A DNA stretch of 54,733 nucleotides from QAMH01 sp964435565 (GCA_964435565.1 CAYSZR010000006.1:1-54733); one strand, 5' to 3'. Positions 41,280 to 49,484 are shown, counted from the first letter of the stretch. The notes: generated by a model not told the origin, from the letters alone. Translations and numbers: made by a program.

Positions 41280-43658
41280 ATGGCTTATGGTAAGGAGTGG
41301 CGTGTCAAGCGTGAAGACGGCACTGTAGCTACTCGAAGCAACACCTGGTCCCCCCCGGGATCTCATCCCGTCGGATATGGTGTCAAGGTTATTACCAAGG
41401 ATGACAAGCTCATCCGCATCGAAGGCGATGACGACAATCCCATCACCACTGGTCGATGCAATGCTATGAATCTCGCTCTTCGTGAGTACACCTACAGCCC
41501 CGACCGCGTTATCTATCCCATGAAGCGTGCCTATGAGGACCGCGGCAAGATGAAATGGGAGCGTACCACGTGGGACGAGGCAATGGACACCATCTGCGAG
41601 AAAGTCCGTTACTATCAGACCACTTATGGTCCCGAGTCCATCGTCTGCTTTGGTGGCACCGGCCGTGAGGCTTGCATCTATTACTATGCACTGACGTTCT
41701 CCGTACTGCAGTCGCCTAACTGCTGCTATACCCAGTCTGGCTGGTCCTGCTACGGTCCTCGTTGCTCCATCGCCGACTATGTTCTTGGCGCTGGCTATCC
41801 CGAACTTGACTATGCAGGTCATCTGCCTGGTCGTTTTGATGATCCCGCGTACAAGCTCTCCAAGTACGTTGTAGTTTGGGGCAAAGAGCCGCTTCCCTCC
41901 AATGGTGACGGCTTCTTCGGTCATGTCCTCGTCGACATGATGAAGCTTGGTTCGAAGATCATCTCCATCGATCCCCGTATCACGTGGGTTGGTGCACGTA
42001 ATGGCAACATCAACGTCCAGCTGCGTCCGCAGACTGACACGATGTTCGCTATGACGATCATGAACCTTATGTTCCAGAACGACGAATATGATCGCGAGTT
42101 CACTGAGAAGTGGATCTACGGTCTTGACGAGCTCAAAGAGCGCGCTGCTGAGTACACCGTTGAGGAATGTGCTCGCATCACGACCGTTGAGCCTGAGACG
42201 ATCGAGAAGGTTGCTCACATTATCGGTACTGAGCGCCCGATTGGTTGGGCTTGGGGTCTCGCGTTTGACCAGAACAAGAATGGCGTTCAGCTTTCCCAGG
42301 CAATGATCATCCTGGCCGCTATGGCCGGCTCGATCGACCGCCCGGGTGGTTTGACGCTCGGCCCGGCGTCCGCACTCCTCGGCAAGTGGCGTATGGAGCA
42401 GCGCGGCGCAATGAGCGACGAAGTCTGGGCACTTCGTATCGGCGCAGCTGAGTGGCCCGGCCTGTCCACAGGTATGGCTACCACGCAGCCTGACGAGACC
42501 CTGAACACGATGGAGTCTCACAAGCCGTATCAGCTCCGCATGGCTTGGTTCAACAGCTCGAACTTCCTGGCACCGACTTGCTCGGCTCAGCCCAAGCGTT
42601 GGCATGACGCTCTGTGCGAGAGCATTGAGTTCTGCGTCGTTCAGGACCTCTTCCTGACCCCGACTGCAATGGCCGTTGCCGATTACTTCCTGCCTATGTC
42701 CACATGGGCAGAGCATGACGCCATCACGCTGCCTCACTATGGCCGCAACACCATCTACATGGCGCCGATGAACAAGGCTCTCCAGGTTGGCGAGTGCAAG
42801 TCCGACATCGAGATCTGCCTCATGTTCGGCCAGCGCCTCAACCCGACGTGGTGGCCATGGTACAAGCCGGCTGGCGAGACGCTCGATGCCAGCACGCTTG
42901 AAATGGGTCAGTATGCTCCGACTCTCGACACTGCCACGCGCGGTGCTCTTGATCTCGACGCTCTTGACAAGGCTGTTGACGCATTCTTCTCCGGCCAGCT
43001 CGCTGAGCTCGGCATGGACTTCAATGGTCTGCGCGAAACGGGCATCTATCTGCCTGGTGCGCATGGCTTCGAGTATGAGAAGTATGAGAAGGGCATGCTC
43101 CGTTTCGACGGCGAGCCTGGCTTCAACACCATTACCGGCCAGATCGAAGCCTACTCGATTCTGTATGAATCCTGGGGCGAGGATCCGCTGCCGTATTACG
43201 AGGAGCCCAACTACTCGCAGCTCAGCAAGCCTGAGTTCGCTGGTCAGTATCCGCTCATCACCACGACCGGTTCGCGTCGTTACAGCTCCTTCCACTCCGA
43301 GCATCGTCAGGTTCCTTCCCTGCGTCAGATCGATCCGTGGCCGTGGGTCCAGATCAATCCTGAGACTGCTAAGGAATATGGCATCACCGAGGGTGACTGG
43401 TGCGAGATCTACAACATGTTCGGCGAAGCCCGCTACAAGGCTGAAATCACCTATCAGATGAAGCCCGGCATCATCAATTGTGCCCACGGCTGGTGGTTCC
43501 CTGAGCAGGACGGCGAAGAGCCCAACTTGTTCGGCGTTTGGAAGTCCAACACCAACAGCCTTATTCCGCACATGAATATTGGCAAGCTTGGCTTTGGCGC
43601 ACCTTACAAGGGTGTTATGTGCAATATCAAACGTGTCCGCGGCCTGGACCAAGATTAG
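41280..43658 (+). CDS. DMSO-reductase-family molybdoenzyme lacking its Fe-S cysteines
   Basis: A 792-residue bis-MGD-type catalytic subunit. The layout fits the family: N-terminal domain, cofactor-binding domains with GTGREACIYY, WGKEPLPSNG and SIDPRITW, and a C-terminal cofactor domain with the TTGSRRYSSFHSEHR region. The N-terminal motif that normally carries a [4Fe-4S] cluster reads NTWSPPGSHPVGYG and GRCNAMNLAL: the expected cysteines are Ser28, a Gly/Tyr near 32-33, and Asn61. C157 in SGWSCYGPRC is a candidate Mo ligand. There is no Tat signal, so it is probably cytoplasmic. Codon use is strongly biased, suggesting high expression. AAGGAG lies upstream. The reaction is unknown; a non-redox type such as transhydroxylation or hydration is inferred. 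Confidence 0.85.
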   Translation: MAYGKEWRVKREDGTVATRSNTWSPPGSHPVGYGVKVITKDDKLIRIEGDDDNPITTGRCNAMNLALREYTYSPDRVIYPMKRAYEDRGKMKWERTTWDEAMDTICEKVRYYQTTYGPESIVCFGGTGREACIYYYALTFSVLQSPNCCYTQSGWSCYGPRCSIADYVLGAGYPELDYAGHLPGRFDDPAYKLSKYVVVWGKEPLPSNGDGFFGHVLVDMMKLGSKIISIDPRITWVGARNGNINVQLRPQTDTMFAMTIMNLMFQNDEYDREFTEKWIYGLDELKERAAEYTVEECARITTVEPETIEKVAHIIGTERPIGWAWGLAFDQNKNGVQLSQAMIILAAMAGSIDRPGGLTLGPASALLGKWRMEQRGAMSDEVWALRIGAAEWPGLSTGMATTQPDETLNTMESHKPYQLRMAWFNSSNFLAPTCSAQPKRWHDALCESIEFCVVQDLFLTPTAMAVADYFLPMSTWAEHDAITLPHYGRNTIYMAPMNKALQVGECKSDIEICLMFGQRLNPTWWPWYKPAGETLDASTLEMGQYAPTLDTATRGALDLDALDKAVDAFFSGQLAELGMDFNGLRETGIYLPGAHGFEYEKYEKGMLRFDGEPGFNTITGQIEAYSILYESWGEDPLPYYEEPNYSQLSKPEFAGQYPLITTTGSRRYSSFHSEHRQVPSLRQIDPWPWVQINPETAKEYGITEGDWCEIYNMFGEARYKAEITYQMKPGIINCAHGWWFPEQDGEEPNLFGVWKSNTNSLIPHMNIGKLGFGAPYKGVMCNIKRVRGLDQD

Positions 43659-43679
43659 TCAAGAAAGGAAGTGGCTTAA

Positions 43680-44039
43680 ATGGCAGATCAGAAATATGCA
43701 TTGCTGGTTGACTATACGTTTTTCTCTGGCAACCACGCCGCAGAAATCGCCTGCAAGGAAGAGCTCGGACTTCCGCTTGACCAATTCGGTATCAAGGAAG
43801 TTTGCGTTGGTCCTTTCAAGGTTGGCGAAGGCAACGACGGCGATGACTGGGAATGGATCTATCTCCCTGTCCCGACCTGCATCTTCTCCAAGCATTGGGG
43901 TACTGGCGGCGACAAGGCCGGTCAGCGTCCTCTGGCAGTCCAGGTAGAGGAGTCCGCCTCTCTCTATTACGGCACTCTGGAAGAGATGGAAGCAAAGATG
44001 CACGAGTTCGATCGACCGATGTGTCTGTTCGTGCTCTAA
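43680..44039 (+). CDS. Ferredoxin-type subunit that has lost its Fe-S ligands
   Basis: A 119-residue protein whose backbone matches the small electron-transfer subunit found beside Eggerthellaceae-type molybdoenzymes: YALLVDY, LGLPLDQFGIKE, DWEWIYLPVP, then a YYGTLEEME tail. The usual first motif CTGCHSCEVAC is FSGNHAAEIAC here (residues 15-25), leaving only C25, and the usual second set of cysteines after PVPT is gone (TCIFSKHW...). It therefore should not hold normal [4Fe-4S] clusters. It lies 21 bases after the catalytic gene with AAAGGAAG upstream. It may now be a structural partner. Confidence 0.8.
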   Translation: MADQKYALLVDYTFFSGNHAAEIACKEELGLPLDQFGIKEVCVGPFKVGEGNDGDDWEWIYLPVPTCIFSKHWGTGGDKAGQRPLAVQVEESASLYYGTLEEMEAKMHEFDRPMCLFVL

Positions 44040-44128
44040 AGCATCACTCGCTGTAAGATAGAATCTGGCCGTCGTCAAAAGATGGCGGCCACCTTCTAAA
44101 GATTTGACAACTGAGGAGGGAACTCAAT

Positions 44129-44404
44129 ATGACTCGTGATGAGTTTTTGGCTCTTGACGCGCCTGAAGCAGCCGACGCTTTGAACAAGCTGATCGATGGC
44201 GGCAAGACTAAGGATGAAGCTTTGGCGGAAGAGGGTGTTACCCAGGCCGAGCTTATGAAGGCCCAGATTTTCTTTGTCAAGGGTAAGTTTATCGCTCGTG
44301 CATGGGCCGGTTATACCAGCACCAAGCGCACTGGCAACGAGAAGGGCGACACCGCAATCGGTGAAGGCGGCAGCGACCCATCCAAGGGTTATGCAGGCGT
44401 CTAG
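44129..44404 (+). CDS. Third gene of the molybdoenzyme operon, unknown small protein
   Basis: A 91-residue protein not recognised. The first two thirds are helical and charged (DALNKLIDGGKTKDEALAEE, then GVTQAELMKAQIFFVKGKF), with a helix-turn-helix-like spacing but no clear DNA-binding family; the tail is Gly/Ser/Thr-rich. GAGGAGGG is a very strong ribosome site, and codon bias resembles the two upstream genes. A hairpin (TGGCCG with CGGCCA, about 44067-44092) precedes it and a strong terminator follows. It may be an accessory or maturation subunit; this is inferred from position only. Confidence 0.75.
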   Translation: MTRDEFLALDAPEAADALNKLIDGGKTKDEALAEEGVTQAELMKAQIFFVKGKFIARAWAGYTSTKRTGNEKGDTAIGEGGSDPSKGYAGV

Positions 44405-44427
44405 TCTCTTTTGATTGTCTGAGCTTT

Positions 44428-44464
44428 AAAAGGACCCGCATCCGCGAGGAAGCGGGTCCTTTTT
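44428..44464 (+). terminator. Terminator of the molybdoenzyme operon
   Basis: AAAAGGACCCGC pairs with GCGGGTCCTTTT across a 12-base loop, followed by a T-tract. It defines the operon end 24 bases after the third gene. Confidence 0.88.
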
Positions 44465-44646
44465 ACAGGCTTACGTGGAGGATGTGCCTTTGCGAGCATG
44501 CAGGTTGCCATGCAGGCTGCATGGATGGAAGGGCACTTCGTCGCTCGTATTTATCATTACTATTACGGTTTTCTATATGTACAGGCGCTTAAAAGCGGAC
44601 AGTGTAATATGTGCCCGTATACAGTCAATAGAAGGGATTGTTTCAT

Positions 44647-45036
44647 ATGACTACTGAAGAAGCGACTCGCGATGCTCGGGTTGATATCGATCGTCTTGCA
44701 AAAGAGCAACAGGAAATTCGAGCGGAAATCGAAGAGCTCGGTCGCCTGACCGATGAGCAAGAGGACATTCTCTACAATATCTGTTTGCGTCAGGACGAAT
44801 CCATGAGAAGACAGCCTACAAACATGCTGTTGAGCAAAATCACGGATAATCCTCTGTATAAGCCCATGCTTGACCGTGAGTACCTTGCCTATGATATCTA
44901 TAACCACGGCGGGGAAAAAGGCCATGAGGTTGCGAGTCTGATGGTGACTCTTAAGGGTGTGCGCTACGTACTTCAGTTCTCTGATGAGCTTTCCGCGCGT
45001 AGGTCTATCGACCCCGCTGGCAATTTCCGCAAATAG
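44647..45036 (+). CDS. Unknown coiled-coil protein upstream of trigger factor
   Basis: A 129-residue soluble protein not recognised. Residues 1-45 form a strong Glu/Arg-rich coiled coil (LAKEQQEIRAEIEELGRLTD). The second half contains KPMLDREYLAYDIYNHGGEK and a predicted beta segment (LMVTLKGVRYVLQF). ATG 44647 has AAGGGA about ten bases upstream. The trigger factor gene starts 35 bases later, so the two may be co-transcribed. No function can be assigned. Confidence 0.6.
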   Translation: MTTEEATRDARVDIDRLAKEQQEIRAEIEELGRLTDEQEDILYNICLRQDESMRRQPTNMLLSKITDNPLYKPMLDREYLAYDIYNHGGEKGHEVASLMVTLKGVRYVLQFSDELSARRSIDPAGNFRK

Positions 45037-45071
45037 TCTAAGCAAGAGTACCTTGAGATTTGGGAGTCAGG

Positions 45072-46373
45072 TTGGAGATCAAAGATATAACGCGTGAGAC
45101 TGATGGCGAGATTCAGGAAATCGTTGCTACCATCAGTGCTAGCGCCGAAGAAGTGAACACCTATATCGACGATTATTTCAAAGAGCTGGGAAAGAATACG
45201 ATTGCTGGTTTTCGCAAGGGCAAAGCTCCTCGCGAGGTAATCGAAAAGAACGCGGGGGGTCATGCGGCAGTCTATGCGGCAATCGCAGAGAATATCGTCA
45301 ATGAAGGCGGTCCTGCGATTCTCGATGACGCTGACGTCCTGTTTATCTCTCAGCCTCAGTTCAACCTGGAAAAGGCTCCGGAAGAGAATCATCCATTCAC
45401 CTTTACGGTATCAGCGCATGTTCCTCCTCTTATGGAGCTCGAAGATTATGGTCCCGTTGAAATTCAGATGCCGCCTGAGAAAGCGACAGATGCTGAAATC
45501 GACCTGCAGATTGAAGAGCTTCGAAACGTATATTACAAATACGAGGAAATCGAAGATCCGGACTATGAAGCAAAAAACGGTGATTTTGTCACTGTAAGAA
45601 TGACCTGCAGCAAAGATGGAACGAATATCGGTGGCCTTACCGATGTTGAGCGTATGATCGGTCTTGGCGAGGGAACGATGCCGAAGAGCTTCGACGAACA
45701 TCTTGTGGGCGCAAAAGCAGCTTATCAACTTGATTTTGATTTTGATGCCGGCGAGCAGGAAGAAGGCTCCGTACTTGGCGATGGCAAGCTTCATGCATTC
45801 GTTGAGGTTAAGGGAATTCGCAAGAAGGTCTTGCCGGATTTTGACGATGAGTTTTTCGCGAAGGTCGGCGCTGCAAATCTCGATGATTTAAAGAAGCAGA
45901 TGCGCCTTACCATCGATATGCAGAAGGAAAAGGAGCTTCCCAAACTGATGGAAGAGCGTGTAGTTGACGCACTCGTAAATCGGTTGAAAGACGAAGTCCC
46001 TGATTATTATGTTGAATTTCTGCGCGAGGATGTTGGACGCGAGCTCATGCAGAGCCTCCAGAAGGATGGCACCAACCTTTCTGATTGGATGCTGCAAAAC
46101 AACGTAGAAGCCGAAAAGCTGCAAAACGATGTTAAGCAGGAGGCGATTTCACGTGCAAGACACGACATCGCCCTTGAATCGCTCTTCAAAGAGAAGGGCT
46201 GGAAAGTAACTGATGAAGACATCCAAAAAGAGCTTGCGGGCGATGAGGATCCTGCGGCAACGCTCGCTTCCCTTCAGGAATCGCATCGCATGGCAGACCT
46301 TCGCAAGATGTGTCGCCAGTCGATGGCTGCCCGTTGGCTGATGGAGACTGCAGAAGTTTCCGTTGTAGAATAG
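45072..46373 (+). CDS. tig: Trigger factor
   Basis: The ribosome-bound chaperone and peptidyl-prolyl isomerase, 433 residues. The N-terminal ribosome-binding loop is GFRKGKAP, the central FKBP-type domain begins near YEAKNGDFVTVRMTCS, and the helical C-terminal arms follow (VPDYYVEFLREDVGRELMQS). TTG at 45072 is preferred because homology starts with EIKDITRE and GGGAG lies upstream; an earlier TTG at 45060 is in frame. It converges with a protein resembling its own C-terminal domain. Confidence 0.95.
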   Translation: MEIKDITRETDGEIQEIVATISASAEEVNTYIDDYFKELGKNTIAGFRKGKAPREVIEKNAGGHAAVYAAIAENIVNEGGPAILDDADVLFISQPQFNLEKAPEENHPFTFTVSAHVPPLMELEDYGPVEIQMPPEKATDAEIDLQIEELRNVYYKYEEIEDPDYEAKNGDFVTVRMTCSKDGTNIGGLTDVERMIGLGEGTMPKSFDEHLVGAKAAYQLDFDFDAGEQEEGSVLGDGKLHAFVEVKGIRKKVLPDFDDEFFAKVGAANLDDLKKQMRLTIDMQKEKELPKLMEERVVDALVNRLKDEVPDYYVEFLREDVGRELMQSLQKDGTNLSDWMLQNNVEAEKLQNDVKQEAISRARHDIALESLFKEKGWKVTDEDIQKELAGDEDPAATLASLQESHRMADLRKMCRQSMAARWLMETAEVSVVE

Positions 46374-46422
46374 GCAATATCCGTTTCGCCATCTGCGGAG
46401 ATTCAGTTCGAACAGAAAACGT

Positions 46423-46462
46423 AACGCCCCGGCCTTCCATGTGAAAGACCGGGGCGTTATTT
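46423..46462. terminator. Bidirectional terminator between tig and the convergent gene
   Basis: AACGCCCCGG (46423-46432) pairs with CCGGGGCGTT (46449-46458). ATTTC follows on the plus strand and a T-rich GTTACGTTTTC follows on the minus strand, so it can serve both convergent genes. Confidence 0.8.
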
Positions 46463-46478
46463 CATAATGAAAGACTTT

Positions 46479-47261
46479 TTACATAGTTACGAAGTTGTCG
46501 GGGAACTGCTGATTGGCCTTGAGTACATCAGTGCTCGTATCTCCGTAACGCATCCACTCGGTATCGGTTTCCTTGCGTTTGATCATGGCGTTTTCCATGA
46601 TTTCTTTCAGAGCCTTTGTCTTGCGGGCATAATCTTCCATCTGGGGCATCTGGCCTTGAAGCTCAAGCTGCTGTCGCTTATATGCCTTATCTTGAACATT
46701 ATCGCCAGGGATAATCGCATAGAAGTCTTCAGCCTCAAGCGTATAGGCTGCATGATCAGCATACGCAGCAAGCGCGGAATCTTCCCTTAAACTCTGAAGA
46801 GCACGCTGCTTGACTTCCTCGTCAAGCTCTTCTTCGGTGATGCCACGCTGCTTGCAGTAATCTTTCTTCTGAAGTGCGTTCATGCGCAGCATTTCATCAA
46901 GGCGCATATTCGATGCGAAGAGCGATTCGTCTACGAGCTCTTGAGGCAGATCTTCTACAAGACGCGTTGCCAGCTCGGCGCATACCACGTCTTGGTCGGC
47001 AAGCTGCTGCAACTCACGATTGTCTTTATAGACGTTGTAACGAATGAAGATCATAAGATCGTCAACGGTGTTGATGGCTTCTTCATCAACATGCTTCTTA
47101 ATCCACGCATCGTTCATCTTGGGTGATTCGCCCTCTTTGCATGCATTGAGCTCGAGCCAGCGCAGTGCCTGCTGCTCGACGAGTTCCTCGGGAATTCTGA
47201 CTTCTTCAGCGACGACGTAGACGGGGTCGTATGAAGTGAGCGTAAATGTGTACTTTGCCAT
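46479..47261 (-). CDS. Trigger-factor C-terminal-domain-like protein
   Basis: A 260-residue protein beginning MAKYTFTLTSYDPVYVV. The region LPQELVDESLFASNMRLDEM, followed by ITEEELDEEVKQRALQSLRE, resembles the C-terminal helical chaperone arms of trigger factor, but there is no ribosome-binding GFRxGxxP loop or FKBP domain. It is probably a free chaperone arm or SurA-like holdase. The longer frame upstream of 47261 has no conserved character. It is convergent with tig, which makes an origin by duplication of tig possible. Similarity was judged by eye. Confidence 0.65.
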   Translation of the reverse strand: MAKYTFTLTSYDPVYVVAEEVRIPEELVEQQALRWLELNACKEGESPKMNDAWIKKHVDEEAINTVDDLMIFIRYNVYKDNRELQQLADQDVVCAELATRLVEDLPQELVDESLFASNMRLDEMLRMNALQKKDYCKQRGITEEELDEEVKQRALQSLREDSALAAYADHAAYTLEAEDFYAIIPGDNVQDKAYKRQQLELQGQMPQMEDYARKTKALKEIMENAMIKRKETDTEWMRYGDTSTDVLKANQQFPDNFVTM

Positions 47262-47336
47262 TTCAATCCTTAGATTAAGTATATGTGTCCAACGGCAGAA
47301 CATTATATAGTATCCAGATGGAATAAAGGGGTGGAT

Positions 47337-47774
47337 ATGAGCATAACGGTTATAGCTGTTGGCAAATTGAAAGAACGATTCTGGAAAGATGCCGTAGCGG
47401 AGTATATGAAACGCTTGAGCGGGTATGCAAAAGTACGCATCGTCGAGGTACCTGATCGCGGAATGGAGCAAGAAGCGGAAGCGATCCTGCACGCAGCTGG
47501 AACCTCGCACCTTATTCTTTTGGCTCTTGACGGTACCGCACGTACGAGCGAAGGAATCGCACACAGGCTCGACGAATTAATGGTTCACGGGGCAAGTGAC
47601 ATAGCGTTTTGTATCGGAGGTTCAACGGGCGTTGCAAAAGCCGTATACGATCGCGCCGACGAGACGCTTTCGTTCGGCGCGATTACGCTCCCACATAATC
47701 TTGCACGTGTGGTGCTCTTGGAACAGGTGTACCGAGCATTTAAGATCATGCGTGGAGAGCCGTACCATAAATAG
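47337..47774 (+). CDS. rlmH: 23S rRNA pseudouridine-1915 N3-methyltransferase RlmH
   Basis: A 145-residue SPOUT methyltransferase acting on the assembled 70S ribosome. It begins ITVIAVGKLKERFWKDAVAE and has LLALDGTARTSEGIAH, the SAM-knot motif FCIGGSTGV, and the conserved C-terminus NLARVVLLEQVYRAFKIMRG, ending EPYHK. ATG 47337 has GGGGTGG upstream. It is divergent from the trigger-factor-like gene across a short intergenic stretch. Confidence 0.96.
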   Translation: MSITVIAVGKLKERFWKDAVAEYMKRLSGYAKVRIVEVPDRGMEQEAEAILHAAGTSHLILLALDGTARTSEGIAHRLDELMVHGASDIAFCIGGSTGVAKAVYDRADETLSFGAITLPHNLARVVLLEQVYRAFKIMRGEPYHK

Positions 47775-47789
47775 CGAATCGTTCTGGAT

Positions 47790-48341
47790 TTACATGGCCT
47801 TGTACTTGTCTATGGTGGACTGCATGGAGTCCATCTGAGACTGGAGGTCCGAATTGGACGCATCGAGCGTCTTGAGCTGGGACTGCTGTTCTGAAATCGA
47901 GGCCTGCACCGTGTTGTATTCTTTTGCCGTGGAACTGAACCCGATAAAGCGAATCGCGATAAAAGCCACGAGCACGAAGGCGATGATTCCAAGGACGAGC
48001 AGGACCGTTGAATTGACGGGTTTTACTCGTTTGGTCGCGGCGAAATTTTGCTGGCTTACGGGCATCGGTTTGCGCTGGGACTGATGTCGCACGTATTTGT
48101 CCCGGCTGTATTTGCTGGCGTTTTTGTTTGCTGGGCGCGCTTGCTGCTGAACGTTCGCCTGCTTTGCCGGGCGCTCATGGTTCCTCGCGCTTGCATAACG
48201 GTTGCTGGAGCGGTCGTATCGATCGCGCGCGCTGTCCGCCCTGCGGTTTGGCCCGGTCGTATGATTGCTTGAGGCCGGGGTGTGCCGCTGACCGCGTTGG
48301 GTCTGGCGCCGATCGTCGTCGAAATTTCGTGTGCCCGTCAT
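47790..48341 (-). CDS. Basic single-pass coiled-coil membrane protein
   Basis: A 183-residue protein. The first 110 residues are basic and low in complexity (Arg, Gln, Asn-rich, probably disordered in the cytoplasm). One helix follows (STVLLVLGIIAFVLVAFIAI), then an external coiled coil (EQQSQLKTLDASNSDLQSQM). The layout resembles FtsL/FtsB-type division proteins, but no diagnostic motif is seen. The ATG overlaps the stop of the upstream deacetylase gene (ATGA), so a shared role at the cell wall is inferred. Confidence 0.6.
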   Translation of the reverse strand: MTGTRNFDDDRRQTQRGQRHTPASSNHTTGPNRRADSARDRYDRSSNRYASARNHERPAKQANVQQQARPANKNASKYSRDKYVRHQSQRKPMPVSQQNFAATKRVKPVNSTVLLVLGIIAFVLVAFIAIRFIGFSSTAKEYNTVQASISEQQSQLKTLDASNSDLQSQMDSMQSTIDKYKAM

Positions 48342-49282
48342 GAGTAAATCACCGTCTGATAGAAACCGGGGGTGTCATAGTCGAGTGTCTTGAATTCATA
48401 GCCAAGCTCGCGAAGCCCGTCGATAATCTCTGGTAAAGCTTCGGTAGTGGTTTGCTTTCCGGGATTGTCATGCATCAAGACGCAAATGGGAGAGTTCCTC
48501 TTTGCGTAGTATTGGGCTTCACTCAGCACATTGCTGACGATTTTATCCTTGGGTGTGGAGCCGTTAACAAACTGCGATGCCTCGCTGTCTCCGGCAAGCA
48601 CGTTCCAATCAAAGAATTGATAGCCGCGCTCTAAAACCGCGCGGGGAAGCGATTTACCAATTTGCGAGTTGTAATATCCGATGGTTAAGCTGCCTCCGGC
48701 GAAACGCATTATTTTTATCTCATGGCCAACGACGCCCTCGAGCTTCTCTTTCGTTTTATCGAAGTCCGTTGTGAAATAGTTTTCTACGTCACCTTTATAG
48801 AATTTATAGGATTCGTTTTGGTCCCAATCATGAATGCCGACTGCAGATCCCTGGGCTTCGATGTTTTTGCATAGACTGAGGTTGAGATAATCGTAGGTTG
48901 TGTCGTTTGCCAGGCAAAACCATGTTGCAACTGCGTTTTTCTCGGTCAGTATGGCGAGATTCTTTGGGGTGAGCGCATCATCGGGGCCGTCGTCGAAAGT
49001 AAGGTAGCAGACTTTGCCGCTGCCGTCCCCTTTAAGCGACAGCCTCCCTTGTGCGTTGCGCCATTCGATAAACTTGTCTGACGCTTGCTGTTGAAGAGAG
49101 CTATTCTTTGATTGCGCCTGCGTGACCTGCTCTTGAAGCGAACTGAGTTCGCTGCCCGCGCTGACGGAATCAGCTTCGACATGCGAGATGTAGAGCTGTT
49201 CGAGAATCGCCACGGCAAAGAGGGCGATGCACGCAATTGTAAGGATGCGAAATATGTTGTTGCTTTGTTGCATGACGCCCAT
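48338..49282 (-). CDS. Polysaccharide deacetylase-like protein with altered metal motif
   Basis: A 314-residue exported NodB-fold protein: one N-terminal membrane helix, a short coiled coil, then the catalytic domain. Motif 1 is TFDDGPDD (catalytic base and metal Asp). Motif 2, usually H-x3-H, reads GIHDWDQN: the second His is replaced by Gln. Motif 3 is RFAGGS rather than RxPxG, and motif 5 is VLMHD. It may use a different metal environment or have lost activity. Substrate would be peptidoglycan or another surface glycan. It is translationally coupled to the next gene. Confidence 0.82.
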   Translation of the reverse strand: MGVMQQSNNIFRILTIACIALFAVAILEQLYISHVEADSVSAGSELSSLQEQVTQAQSKNSSLQQQASDKFIEWRNAQGRLSLKGDGSGKVCYLTFDDGPDDALTPKNLAILTEKNAVATWFCLANDTTYDYLNLSLCKNIEAQGSAVGIHDWDQNESYKFYKGDVENYFTTDFDKTKEKLEGVVGHEIKIMRFAGGSLTIGYYNSQIGKSLPRAVLERGYQFFDWNVLAGDSEASQFVNGSTPKDKIVSNVLSEAQYYAKRNSPICVLMHDNPGKQTTTEALPEIIDGLRELGYEFKTLDYDTPGFYQTVIYS

Positions 49283-49328
49283 TATGGCACAAAGATAACA
49301 TCAGGGTTTCCCGAGCGAGAAAATGCGC

Positions 49329-49334
49329 TATAAT
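49329..49334 (+). promoter_or_regulatory. -10 element of the tRNA-Ala gene
   Basis: A perfect TATAAT lies 32 bases before the mature tRNA 5' end. The -35 region is weak (TTTCCC with a 16-base spacer). Confidence 0.5.
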
Positions 49335-49366
49335 CCTTAACCGCGCGTTTGCGCGCCATATGCAGT

Positions 49367-49442
49367 GGGGATGTAGCTCAGCTGGGAGAGCATCACGTTC
49401 GCAACGTGGGGGCCGAGGGTTCGAATCCCTTCATCTCCACCA
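49367..49442 (+). tRNA. tRNA-Ala (anticodon CGC)
   Basis: A complete cloverleaf can be drawn: acceptor GGGGATG/CATCTCC with one G-U pair, D stem GCTC/GAGC, anticodon stem TCACG/CGTGG with loop TTCGCAA (anticodon CGC at 49400-49402, reading GCG), five-base variable loop, T stem GAGGG/CCCTT with loop TTCGAAT, discriminator A and an encoded CCA. A strong terminator follows 10 bases later. Confidence 0.95.
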
Positions 49443-49451
49443 CTTGAATCT

Positions 49452-49474
49452 AAGGACCCTTCGGGGTCCTTTTT
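49452..49474 (+). terminator. Terminator after tRNA-Ala
   Basis: AAGGACCC pairs with GGGTCCTT around a stable TTCG tetraloop, followed by TTTT. Confidence 0.9.
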
Positions 49475-49484
49475 GCTGTTTGCG

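Noticed and set aside
41238..43652. A roughly 800-codon open frame antisense to the molybdoenzyme gene
   Set aside because: It is a by-product of the strong codon bias of the real gene; it has no ribosome site and no protein-like domains, while the plus strand is clearly a DMSO-reductase-family protein.
44497..44520. Two tandem 12-base units (CATGCAGGTTGC and CATGCAGGCTGC)
   Set aside because: Only two copies, one mismatch, intergenic; not a CRISPR or a meaningful repeat array.
49452..49474. A regulatory RNA between tRNA-Ala and the YfhO-like gene
   Set aside because: The hairpin with a TTCG loop and T-tract is a standard terminator.
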